Shown here: positions 43,443-53,813 of the stretch, piece by piece
Numbering within the stretch: position 1 is the first letter of the stretch
How the letters are laid out: each line of letters begins with the position of its first letter
The notes under the pieces: generated by a model
What the model saw: only the letters and a program-made list of their open reading frames with translations
Told to the model about the DNA's origin: nothing
The model's database searches: none
Assembly: GCA_028564925.1 (NCBI GenBank)
Contig: CM053030.1
Location: 409,391,738-409,455,737 of the forward strand
Direction: 5' to 3'
DNA from: Lithobates sylvaticus
Lineage: Eukaryota > Chordata > Amphibia > Anura > Ranidae
Length of the DNA: 64,000 nucleotides
Position numbers and translations under genes: made by a program

Positions 43443-43540
43443 GGAAGGCCGGGTACCGGCCTGAAGTTATGGGAGGAGCCCGGAGGGTATTTAGGCAGCC
43501 CAAAGGCCGCCGGTCTTTGTCGGTTTCCTGTGCGTGATAC
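43443..43540 (+). repeat. Repeat A2 of the Ngaro-like element
   Basis: Same sense as A1, starting directly after B1. It supports the A1 - B1 - A2 - B2 layout used by Ngaro elements for replication through a circular intermediate. Confidence 0.9.
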
Positions 43541-43664
43541 CCACCCACCCTCCCCTTTTAAAAGCCTCTTCCAAGTATTCTTACCCCAGACTGAATACTC
43601 ATTCCACATTACTCCATAACTATCATTCTTTATCTAGGGTATGCCCCCTTATTATCTAGGGTAT

Positions 43665-43795
43665 GCCCCCTTATTTTGGTGTACCATACGGTAGACCAAG
43701 GCACACTTTCAGGTCTATTTCATGTTGGTGAGTTTTGTGTTGTTCCTATGTGTCATCGTTACTCATGTCGTCCGTAGGGCTCTAGACCATAAATT
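43665..43795 (+). repeat. Repeat B2 of the Ngaro-like element
   Basis: Near-identical to B1. It is preceded by a small duplication of TATCTAGGGTATGCCCCCTT (about 43631 and 43653). Marks the right boundary of the element. Confidence 0.9.
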
Positions 43796-44258
43796 AGTAT
43801 TTTACAGCTGGCTAGTTTTAATAACGCACATGAAACCCAGCTAGAGTATAAAAAGAAGCAGAAAATCACCTTATGATCATTTTGATTAAGTTTGATTTGC
43901 GTACAATGGTTCTGTGCCCACAAGAAACATTAGTAGCAAATCTCACAAGGAAGGCATATTCATTATGCACCTGTCAGTACAAAATTAATAATACGTCCAG
44001 TAATAAAACTTTGCCCACTGGGAATACCGTAGCACAAATATGCACTGATTCATGACAGGTGCAATCTCTTAAAAGTCTAAGCGAAAATCACTAACATACA
44101 AAAAAACAAGACCTTTCTCTAATTTTGACGTATGAAACAGTACTGCATAACTGTAGAATAAAAAGGATCCTTTCAACAGATGTTCTGGAAGAGAATTACT
44201 CAACATTATGCTACTGAATTTATACCAATTCAGCCAAGCAACTGTTCTAGCAGTTTGC

Positions 44259-44323
<65 letters not shown>

Positions 44324-44406
44324 TTTTACATACTTGTCTTACAACTTTTTTGTAATTTTAATTGAACACATGAAATAATAATTGCATAATATATAAAGTA
44401 AACTAA
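43796..44406. repeat. Intergenic with a (TA)n microsatellite
   Basis: A pure TA run of about 60 bp lies near 44261-44319. Otherwise nothing recognised. Confidence 0.8.
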
Positions 44407-44830
44407 TGCCGCGTACACACGATCGGAAATTTGGCCAGCAAAAGACCGATAAGAGCTTTTGGTCGGAAATTCCGACTGTGTGTATGCTCCATCGGAACTT
44501 TTGCTGGCCGAATTCCAGCCAGCAAAAGATTGAGAGCATGTTCTCAATTTTTCGGTCGTAAAAAGTTCCGATCGGAAATTACGATCATCTGTAGCAATTC
44601 CGACGCGCAAAATTCCTACGCATGCTCGGAAAAATTTGACGCATGCTCAGAAGCATTGAACTTAATTTTCTCGGCTCGTCGTAGTGTTGTACGTCACCGC
44701 GTTCTTGCCGGTCGAAAGATCAGAGAGCTTTTGTGTGACAGTGTGTATGCAAGCCAAGCTTTAGCGGAATTCCGTCGGAAAAAACATCCAAGATTTTTCT
44801 GACGGAAAATCCGCTTGTGTGTACGCGGCA
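44407..44830. mobile_element. Harbinger MITE, TGCCGCGTACACA family, second copy
   Basis: Ends TGCCGCGTACACACG and ...TGTGTACGCGGCA, flanked by TAA on both sides (44404-44406 and 44831-44833). The interior has paired GCTGGCC and AATTCCGACC motifs. Length 424 bp. Confidence 0.9.
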
Positions 44831-45107
44831 TAAGAGTAAACATAGATATTTTTTCCTCTATGCAAAGAAAAAGTGTGAGTGTGTTTTTATTTGTAAGCTG
44901 CACCCTGAAGGTTACATTGCAGCTGAGGGTAAGGCCTCATTCACATGGAGCCTTTTAATCCATGTCCCACGAAGGGCTATGTTTTACCAGCATGGGGATG
45001 CACAGGTGTTGCGTGCATCCCTGTGCCAGCAGTCCCATTGCTGTATATCAGGGCGCAGTGACTGCACAAACACAGCTGCTGCTCGCCCCATGTGAGCTAA
45101 AGGATTT

Positions 45108-45356
45108 ATTTACTAAAGGCAAATAGACTGTGCACTTTGCAAAGTGCAGTTACACTCTGCAAGATCAGCTGCTCCAGAGCTTCCATCATCCAATCATGTG
45201 CAAACAAAAATGCTGTTTTTTTTAATTTTCCTTGCATGTGATTGGCTAATCTTTGCAAAGTGAAGCTTTACCTCATTTACTAAGCTCTGGAGAAATTGCA
45301 CTTGCAGAGAGCAAGTGCACTTTGCAAAGTGCACAGTCTATTTACCTTTAGTAAGT
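45108..45356. mobile_element. Palindromic MITE (ACTAAAGG ends)
   Basis: Both halves carry TTTACTAAAGG(C/T)AAATAGACTG and GTGCACTTTGCAAAGTGC in opposite sense, so the whole 250 bp folds back. A related fragment lies at 7180-7295. The superfamily is unclear. Confidence 0.85.
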
Positions 45357-46109
45357 CTTTAAATGCTGATAGTATAGGATTAAATGATGGGGAGAATTGC
45401 ATTGAACATACGGCTTGTTTTTGTCATGTCTTTTGTCTCGTATCTAATTTCATCAGGGCACATAGAAAACAATTGTTTTCACAGAATACAACATGACATT
45501 AGCAGAAACAGTAAGTTGGGATGTAAGAATAAATAAACAAATCATCAATGTGATTTCATACTTAGTGTAGTTGACACCAATGGCTCCTCTATACAGTATG
45601 TCAAAATTATTTACATAAATAATACAGAAATTAAACTAATCATAATCATGATGGCCAGAAGAGAAATGCAGTGAAAATTGTAGTGCTTCCTCACATTGGT
45701 GGGCAGTAAAGAAATGCTCATTCACATTAATTGTCATTTGAGATGTGCCCCCTTACATTTGTTGTCAGTGAAACGCTCCCTTACTTAAGTGGTCAGTGGA
45801 GATGGGTCCCCTTAGATTGGCTGTCGATTGGCCTATAAAAATCCAATCACTAAAATCTTATATAATCTTTAACATGCAAATTGAATTTCTCTCTTTTTTT
45901 CAAATTCAATGTTTTCAGTTATGCAACATCAATTATATCTAAAGCTTTTATTAAAATTATAGCTGGTTACCCTGCCATAAAGATGATTGAACAGGCACTT
46001 CCAGTGGGCACAAGATTTTTCTCTGTCTCCTTATTGCTTTACTGTGTTGCCACCATGTCATAGGCGGTTCTGTGGAGACGAGCCATACTGATGCTCGTGT
46101 GAAGGCATA
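45357..46109. other. Intergenic, nothing recognised
   Basis: AT-rich, without coding frames or repeat ends. Confidence 0.5.
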
Positions 46110-46117
46110 GTCTATCT

Positions 46118-46253
46118 CAGTGATGACGAACCTTGGCACCCCAGATGTTTTGGAACTACAGTCCCCATGATGCTCATCTATACTGCAGAGTGCATGAGCA
46201 TCATGGGAAATGTTGTTCCAAAACATCTGGGGTGCCAAGGTTCGCCATCACTG
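46118..46253. mobile_element. hAT MITE, 136 bp
   Basis: CAGTGATGACGAACCTTGGC at the left and GCCAAGGTTCGCCATCACTG at the right, nearly perfect inverted ends extending over 40 bases. The flanking octamers GTCTATCT and GTCTATGT differ at one base, giving the 8-bp hAT target duplication. The CAGTGATGGCGAACC end is known from hAT MITEs of many vertebrates. Confidence 0.88.
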
Positions 46254-46261
46254 GTCTATGT

Positions 46262-46600
46262 TTTTACTATAGGTAAGTTCACACTGAGCAAAGACATGCA
46301 GCCACCACTAAAGAAAAAGTATATAGAAATTAAGTGGCCATAAAGAGGCTGCAGGAGCTCATCGGCAATAAGAAAAAAAGGTGGAAACAATATTTCTACA
46401 CAAAAAACATGCCAATTGTTTATAATACAAAGTAATAAAAAAAAAAAAAAAACGAAATGGCATCCAGTTAGGCTCAGCATCTACTTTAAATATTGTAAAA
46501 AGATAGGTACATAGGCAGAAAGTGGAAATCCAGACAAATCTTCTTTTTTTTTTTGTAAAAGTGCTTATATACTGTGTATGGAGTCAGTACAATATTTCTG
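46262..46600. other. Intergenic, nothing recognised
   Basis: Contains an A run near 46437-46452 but no element ends or coding frame. Confidence 0.45.
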
Positions 46601-46624
46601 GCTTTTTCTGTAAAATAATACACT

Positions 46625-47930
46625 CTAATTAAGATTTTTTGATTATAAACCTGGCTGGCATGTGATCAGCACTGGGCCAATCAGCACTGTCCAGACAGAA
46701 AGTTAGGGGTCATGCAGCATCATAGGACAGTTAACCGCTTCCCGACCGGCTCATGTACATATACGTGAGCAGAATGGCACGGGCAGGCAAAATCCCGTAC
46801 CTGTACGGGATTTTTTAAATGCCTGCCCGTGGGTCGCGGCGCGCTCGTGACCCGGTCGGGAGCTCCGTGACCCCGGCCGCGGGACCAGCGGACCCGATCG
46901 CCGCTGGTGTCCCGCGATTGGGTCACGGAGCTGAAGAACGGGGAGAGGTATGTGTAAACAAACCTCTCCCCGCGCTTCCTACTCTGCCTGTCATTGATTG
47001 GCTGTTCCCGGTCATCGGGAAAGCCGATCAATGATGTCAGACGTCAGCCCCGCCCCCTAATGTAAAAAAAAAACACACACGTCACAGCCCATAACCCCTC
47101 CCCTCCCCCTAGTGGTTAACCCCTTCACTACAACTGTTATTTATACAGGAATCAATGCATTTAAATAGCATTGATTGCTGTATAAATGACAATGGTCCCA
47201 AAAATGTGTCAAAAATGTCCGATGTGTCCGCCATAATGTCGCAGTCACAATAAAAATCGCTGATCGCCGCCATTACTAGTAAAAAAAAAAATATTAATAA
47301 AAATGCTATAAAACTATCCCCTATTTTGTAAACGCTATAACTTTTGCGCAAACCAATCAATAATCGCTAATTGCGATTTTTTTTTACCAAAAATATGTAG
47401 AAGAATACGTATCGTCCGAAACTGAGGAAAAAAAATGTTTTTTTTATATATTTTTTGGGGATATTTATTATAGCAAAAAGCAAAAAATATTAATATTTTT
47501 TCAAAATTGTCGCTCTATTTTTGTTTATAGCGCAAAAAATAAAAACCGCAGGGGCGATCAAATACCACCAAAAGAAAGCTCTATTTGTGGGAAAAAAAGG
47601 ACGCCAATTTTGTTTTGGAGCCACGTCGCACGACTGCGCAATTGTCAGTTAAAGCAACGCAGTGCCGAATCGCAAAAAGGGGCCTGGTCCTTTGGCTGCC
47701 AATTGGTCCGGGGCTGAAGTGGTTAAAGGAGAATGAAAAATCCTCCTACAAGCTTTACCCAGTGCTTGGCTGGACACTGATAGAAGTCATACGACTGCTA
47801 TATCCTGCTAATGAGAAAAGGGATTTAGCAGTTTATATTTACTAAAATTGTATTCAATTTCCATGTTCTGTGTACTGTGGGAGACCAGATATAGTGAATG
47901 CAGGGTCCTGGGTTTAGTAACACATTAACA
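46625..47930 (-). mobile_element. Copy of the 26-kb TTAA-flanked repeat, split by another element
   Basis: Read on the minus strand, 47930-47727 and then 46730-46625 give the same order as the unit at 26.1-26.9 kb: GTGTTACTAAACCC, the CTCCCACAGTACAC stretch, AAAGCTTGTAGGAGGA, then TCTGTCTGGACAGTGCTGAT and GTGCTGATCACATGCCAG. The middle is interrupted at 46735-47722 by a TTAA-flanked element. Confidence 0.75.
46735..47722. mobile_element. TTAA-flanked non-autonomous element, copy 3
   Basis: TTAA|CCGCTTCCCGACCGG at the left (46731-46734) and GGGCTGAAGTGG|TTAA at the right (47723-47726). Same orientation as copy 2. The left third has GC-rich palindromes (CGTACCTGTACGGG and GGACCAGCGGACC...), the right two thirds hold the conserved TTTTGCGCAAACCAATCAAT block. 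About 0.99 kb. Confidence 0.88.
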
Positions 47931-48029
47931 ATTCACACCTGCTGCTTATCCAATCAAAGCAAAAGAATAATCAGTATATTAACATTATATAAACACAGTA
48001 CTGCATATGGCATAACTATTTCAGTGATA

Positions 48030-48640
48030 TACATATGTAAACATCTCCAAACTGGTTGTACAAAATGGGGAGGATGTCTGAACCAAACTGCACAAGATGT
48101 GGGCAGGGGGGATGGGCAGACTTCCTCCACGTAATGTGGTACTGTGGTAATATAGGGAAATACTGGCAGCAGGTGGTCAATGATAAATAAACCTATTATG
48201 GCCACGGTTGAACTTTGTTTGCTGGGAGTACTAAAAGAGGAGAGAGGGAGTAGATATATTAGGAATGTTTCTGCAAGAAGCATTATTTTTGGCAAGACAA
48301 CAAATAGTAGAGAGGTGGATTTAGCCAAACCCACCGACACTAAATCAATGGGTGAGAGCAGTAAACCAGGTTTTACCTTATGAAAAAATAATGTATGAAC
48401 AAAGGGGAAATGTGAAGAGATATGACAATATATGGGCAAAGTGGAATAGATCATATTTAACAATGGATGCAGGAATACCTGAAAATATAGTATAAAGTGA
48501 CTATAAGGTGAATGAGAGAGAATGGAAATGTAATTGGAAACATATGAGGAATTATATAGTAATAAAATAAAATGTAAAACTATGTAAATTATTATGTAAG
48601 AAAAATTTGTAATAAAGAGTATTGAAAAAAAAAAAATATA
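48030..48640 (+). pseudogene. L1-like LINE, 3' end with poly(A) tail
   Basis: Frames give PNCTRCGQGGWADFLHVMWY with the C-x2-C...H-x4-C zinc-knuckle of L1 ORF2, then GKYWQQVV. Later come NPPTLNQWVRAVNQVLPYEK and RGNVKRYDNIWAKWNRSYL, typical of the L1 ORF2 C-terminus. Stops and shifts break it. An AATAAAGAGTATTG signal and an A run end it near 48640, followed by TA dinucleotides. It is 5'-truncated, as most L1 copies are. Confidence 0.75.
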
Positions 48641-48650
48641 TATATATATA

Positions 48651-50697
48651 AAAATTTAAACATGCAGCGCTTGTGAAAATGACTAAATCCAAGAAAAACG
48701 TGGATAGAGAAAAGAATGTCCCTGTTTTGCATAAAGCGACACAGGTAATTAAAACCCTATGTGCGGCAATGCATAACAGGTATATCTTTTAATGAACACT
48801 CGTGTATCGTGAGTGGAAGGAAAGGGTATAGCAACTTATATCAGTGAGATGACCCCACCATAAAAGGGGTCGTGATCTCATAAGGTGCAAACCCACATGG
48901 AAAGTGGTGAAACTAATGACCATGTGCAGTGTGGGTAATCAGTATATGATCTCCTCTCGCAGATCTAAACTGTATTCCTATAAACCGTGTTATAATGCTA
49001 AGTCGCATGTAAACCATGCGATTTAAGATGTGAACGCATGTAAAATTGAGAAGTGGAATAAAACAGAAACAAACTAAAAAAACAGATTATTACACCGTCC
49101 TAAAGTGTTTACATTCGAATAGGAAATTCCAATAATGTCAACGCCAACCTAATGAGCTATGCAAAATTGTGCTAATATTCACATGGAACTTGGTATATAT
49201 ACAATCACAGAATACAAAATTGTGCTAATATTCACATAGAACTCAATATATTCATGTAAGCATCAGATAGTTTCCTATGAGGAGTACAATTGTGAATATA
49301 AGAACGATAAGGTTATGCGATTTATAAAAATCGCACCAAAAATGTGAAAATTAAAAACCAGTGGACTGCAATTATATAGTCATAATGGTGCCCAGTGTAC
49401 TCCCGAAGGGAATATAATGTGTAGATACAGTTTTAACCTGACTATGCGAGTCTGAAAATCGCACAAACGAAAAAAAGGCAAAACAGTGGTGGAATTGTGA
49501 AATGAAAGAAATAGCAGATATAGTAAGTGGAACACTGTACTCTGAGGGGTAGACTCCTCAACTCTGTAGCCAACCAAACTGTAGTGGATATAGGGATATA
49601 TAGTTTAGGTCCACAAAAAAAAGTGGCCCTACAAGTGTATTCCACTATTAGTGCTATACTGATCCGCTATATTCCACAGTTGGTATTATATTAGTCCGAA
49701 GTAAAGTGTATAAACAATAGTAGTATAAAGTTCCATCAATGAACCACAGAGTGGTAGAAAAAACAATGATGTAGTCCCCAGAATATCACAGGTGATTGTA
49801 ATTAGTTCTGGCTTCAAGCTGGCTAAATCTTCTCTAAGACAATCTTTCTTTTGATATATAAACATGAAGTGGACCTCTCGGTGGTGAGTCAAACGGGCAT
49901 ATACCGGATCCACCGGAAATATCATGATGGTGATGCGGATGATCGTGTCTTTTGGAGGGTTTCCTTTTCTTAGGTAACAGGTACCTCAGATACTCACCCC
50001 CAGCAGATTGTCCAGTCCCAAGATGGAGGGATGGAGAAAACTTTGATAACACTCTCTGGCATAGACGGGTACCTGTACCCCGGTTGAAGCCTATGCAGGC
50101 GAAACATGTAGGGTTAAATGCTTGCCTAAGCCACTCAAAGATTGTATTTGCGCCTTTTTAGAAAAAGCTTTTTTTATCCTTTTTACTACTATTTGAGATT
50201 GAAAAAATCACAAAAAATCCCAAAAAATAAAAAACTTCCTGTTTTCGGAGTTACACTATGAGGAGTTGCCTCCTTTTTTCCTCTTTCTCCCTTTGAGCCG
50301 TCTATGCCAGAGAGTATTATTAAATCGCATGGTTTACATGGGACTTAGCATTATAACACGGTTAATAGGAATACAGTTTAGATCTGCGAGAGGAGATCAT
50401 ATACTGATTACCCACACTGCACATGGTCATTAGTTTCACCACTTTCCATGTGGGTTTGCACCTTATGAGATCACGACCCCTTTTTTGGTGGGGTCATCTC
50501 ACTGATATAAGTTGCTATACCCTTTCCTTCCACTCACGATACACGAGTGTTCATTATAAGATATACCTGTTATGCATTGCCGCACATATGGTTTTAATTA
50601 CCTGTGTCGCTTTATGCAAAACAGGGACATTCTTTTCTGTATCCACGTTTTTCTTGGATTTATTCATTTTCACAAGCGCTGCACGTTTTAATTTTTA
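48651..50697. mobile_element. Foldback element with ~375-bp inverted arms
   Basis: Left arm 48651-49025 and right arm 50321-50697 are inverse copies with only scattered differences (AAAATTTAAAC(A)TGCAGCGC at the ends, GTGCAAACCCACATGGAAAG inside). The 1.3-kb centre carries its own dispersed repeats (GATTTATAAAAATCGCAC, GAAGCCTATGCAGGCGAAAC) but no coding frame with a domain. The ends resemble the foldback at 23.8 kb (CAGCGCTTGT/ACAGCGCTTAC). Superfamily not assigned. Confidence 0.85.
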
Positions 50698-50821
50698 TGT
50701 TTTACACAATTGGGTCTGATTGTCGTGCCAGCAGCTAGACATAATTTCAGTTTGGCGCAGTATTTCATTTTACATTTTTGAAAAAAAAAAAAAACACACC
50801 CTGTACACCCCTGTACATCTA

Positions 50822-50824
<3 letters not shown>

Positions 50825-50900
<76 letters not shown>
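50825..50900. repeat. (TA)n microsatellite, left half
   Basis: Pure TA run of about 75 bp that ends exactly at the start of a TA-flanked element. Confidence 0.95.
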
Positions 50901-50901
<1 letters not shown>

Positions 50902-51668
50902 TGTATTTTCTGGCGTATAAGACTACCTTTTACACCAAAATTACACAGCCAAAAAGCAGGGGTCGTCTTATACGCCGGGTGAAGGAGCCACCAGATGGAT
51001 ATCAGTCCGCCGGGCGCTCTGTAAAATTGTAATATGTATACAGTATGCCCCGCTCAGCCAATCCCAGCAGGCGATGCACTCTGATGAATACAGAGTCTGC
51101 TAAGCCTGCTTGGATTGGGTAACAACCTCTGCCAATCCGAGCAGGCTACATGAGTCAGAGCGGCACGGGCTGATGTCACAGCCTCTGCCAATTCGAGCAG
51201 GCTTTGTATCCATCAACAGATTAGTAAAATACAATGCCTGCCGTGATTGGCTCAGCGGTGCACACTGTCTGCACACTGCATTCTGAAGTGTACCTGGCGC
51301 TACTGTACTAACACAGCATCATATACTGTGTGTACTTGGTGCTCCAAATATTAACAAAGCATCCTGTACTGCACATCCAGCTCCAGATCTCCCCTAAAAT
51401 ACAGGTATGATTTATGGTGCTTTGGAGGAGAGGATTCATTGTTGCTGCCTACCAATTGTGGGATCTCTGGGACTTGTAGTTCACCAGTTTTGTTTTTCTG
51501 ATGTTAAGTCTCATGTTTTTTTTTTTGTTTCTGATGTTTTTTTTGTAAATGGTGTTGCCTCGGAAGGGGGGTAGTCTTATATGGCGAGTATAGCCCCAAA
51601 CCTAAGTTTTCACTGGAAAAATAGGGGGTCGTCTTATACACCCAGTCGTCTTATACGCCGGCAAATAC

Positions 51669-51670
<2 letters not shown>
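50901..51670. mobile_element. TA-flanked MITE inserted in a (TA)n array
   Basis: TA|CTGTATTTTCTGGCGTATAA at the left and GCCGGCAAATACGG|TA at the right, with the shared GTCTTATACGCC core on both sides and further internal copies near 50962 and 51573-51650. A TA dinucleotide target suggests the Tc1/mariner superfamily, but no transposase is present to confirm it. The insertion splits one long TA microsatellite in two. Confidence 0.75.

Positions 51671-51733
<63 letters not shown>
51671..51733. repeat. (TA)n microsatellite, right half
   Basis: Pure TA run of about 60 bp directly after the inserted element. Confidence 0.95.
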
Positions 51734-51904
51734 TATATGGTAGATTATAAAGAGTCTTTCAGTGAGTTTTTCCACGACGTGCCAAATGTTCCTTTTTGTT
51801 TAATCCTCCAAATCTGTGCACCTCATAAACATTCTTTTTACTTTTTATTGCAAAATATGCAAATAAATTGTACTTGTCAATGCCTTTAGTCTCCCTCCAC
51901 ACTG

Positions 51905-53391
51905 TCTGGGCTAAATTAGTTTTAGTATATTTCTTTCAGTAAGAAGTGCCACAGAAGCCTCCAAAGCTATTAAAAGATGGTCAAGCTGTAGTATGTGTGC
52001 CAGGTGTGATTCCACTACCAGTGGTGTGATAGGTAAAACCCAATTAGATAGATGTCTAAGTTGGCCAGCAAGATAATACAGATATATATTGCGGAGTGCT
52101 GGGCCTGCTTCAGCCCTCAGTGTTTGCAGGACAGATAGCTTAAGTCTCCTTCTACTGTTACCCCATCTGAAGGTAGTAAATAAGGCATCCAGAGACTTAA
52201 AAATCGATTTGAGGACTAGGACAGGCATATGTGACATAATGTATAGGCATTTGGGCAGGAGAATCATCTTAATAAAGTTAATTCTGCTGGCCACAGACAG
52301 ACAGACACGTAGCCCACGTAGCCAGCTTTATTCTAATAGTGTGTATGTGTGGGTCCAGGTTAGCCTGCAAGGCCTCTGAGGGCTTCACTGTGATAATGAT
52401 TCCTAAATACTTAAAAGATATAACCACTTAAGCAAACCCAAAAATTCTTCGGAAGGATGTGCATGTGCATGGAGAGGCATAAGAGCATATTTTTGCCATT
52501 TGATCTTGAGGCCGGACTAGGATCCAAATGTTTCTATAATACACTTAGCAATTTGCAGGGAGGCCTGTGTATCATTAAAATAGAGAATGAAATTGTCAGC
52601 AAATAGACCCACAACATCAGTCCTATTGGCCAGTGTAATACCAGTAAGAGAGGGAGACTGCCGCAGTAATAGAGCCACCGCAAACAGAAGCGGGAATAAA
52701 GGGCAACCCTGGCGTGTGCCTCTGTGTAGCTGCATAGGGGCAGATAATAAGCCATTGACTTGGATATAAGAAGTAGGGTTAGCATATAATATGGTGATCC
52801 ACTTACAGATTTCTCTCCAAAGCCAAACGACAGCAGGCAGCTTGTAAAAAAGACCATTATATTGAATCAAAGGCCTTTGCTATGTCAAGGGAGGCCAATG
52901 TGCAGGTATCAGGTAGATGATTCATAAGCTGTGGGTCCTGTGGAGATTTATAGAGGTCGACTTCCCCAGAATGAATCAGATTTGATCCGAGTAAATAATG
53001 TTAAGAATTACTCAGTTTAAAAGTTTGGCCATAATTTTTGTGAGAATTTTATAGTCTATGTTCAATAATGATATGGGACGATAGAAGGCACAATCAGTGA
53101 GATCCTTATCCAGTTTAACTATGAGCACTACAGTAGCAGAATACATTGGCAACGGCAATCTTTACTCTCGAAATGCATTTGAGTACATTTTGACCAAGAT
53201 TGGGGCCACAACATCAATATAGCGACTATAAACCTCTAGAGGGAGGCCATCTGAGCCAGATGCTTTAATGGCAGTCATTGAAGCTATGGCTTCCAGTACA
53301 TCATCTTCAGTTAAATCCCCCTCCAATATTGCGGTCTGCCCTGCCGTCAGAGTGGGAAACTGTAAGTCATGTAAGTACATGTCTATTTCTT
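51905..53391 (-). pseudogene. Older L1 ORF2 relic, 3' part
   Basis: Minus-strand frames include ASMTAIKASGSDGLPLEVYS, GTRQGCPLFPLLFAVAL, VVGLFADNFILYFNDTQ (the FADD box reads FADN), RINFIKMILLPKCLYIMSHM and a weak FRWGNSRRRLKLSVLQ block. These are consecutive L1 reverse transcriptase regions but split among frames with stops. It is interrupted by the younger L1 at 53392-59471 and resumes at 59487. Confidence 0.8.
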
Positions 53392-53813
53392 TTTTTTAAT
53401 CAGAAAAAAAAACTTTTATTAATAACTTTGCACAGTACATGTTATGAATCATTCGACTTACAGATATGCATGACACACATTTTTGATATCAGGTAAGTGG
53501 GATACATTTTTGATATCAGGTAAGTGGGATACATTTCCAACAGAGCATACCCATAATGTATTCTTACATATTATCAACTTTCTTTTTTCTTTTTCCCCTT
53601 TATTTTTGTTGTGCAATATCCTTAATCCTTTCTCTCAGCATATACAATAAAACACAGTGAATAACCAACTGAAATAGTAGTGCAATTGTATATAACCTTT
53701 GTAGTCTTCGTGTCTTCCCATGTCCCCCAGTATGCATTTTAGAACATTCTTAGTAAAAGGCAACCGGGTGAAAACAAAAAAGAAAAATTCTTTCCCTCTT
53801 TCTTCCCCTTTTT

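Larger units (their letters stand above)
37227..43795 (+). mobile_element. Ngaro-like tyrosine-recombinase retrotransposon (looks whole; fossil)
   Basis: About 6.6 kb with the split direct repeat plan of the Ngaro group (order DIRS): A1 (37227-37320), internal genes, B1 (43312-43442), A2 (43443-43540), then unique sequence and B2 (43665-43795). The three reading frames are, in order, a gag-like protein with a cysteine-rich tail, reverse transcriptase plus RNase H, and a tyrosine recombinase. There is no integrase and no LTR, as expected. I saw no methyltransferase domain after RNase H, which fits Ngaro rather than DIRS1. The closeness of the A and B pairs suggests a fairly young copy, and I see no clear break. 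Confidence 0.85.

Noticed and set aside
44261-44365. Frames reading through TA runs (also near 50.8 and 51.7 kb)
   Set aside because: Translations are Tyr-Ile repeats of a microsatellite and not protein.
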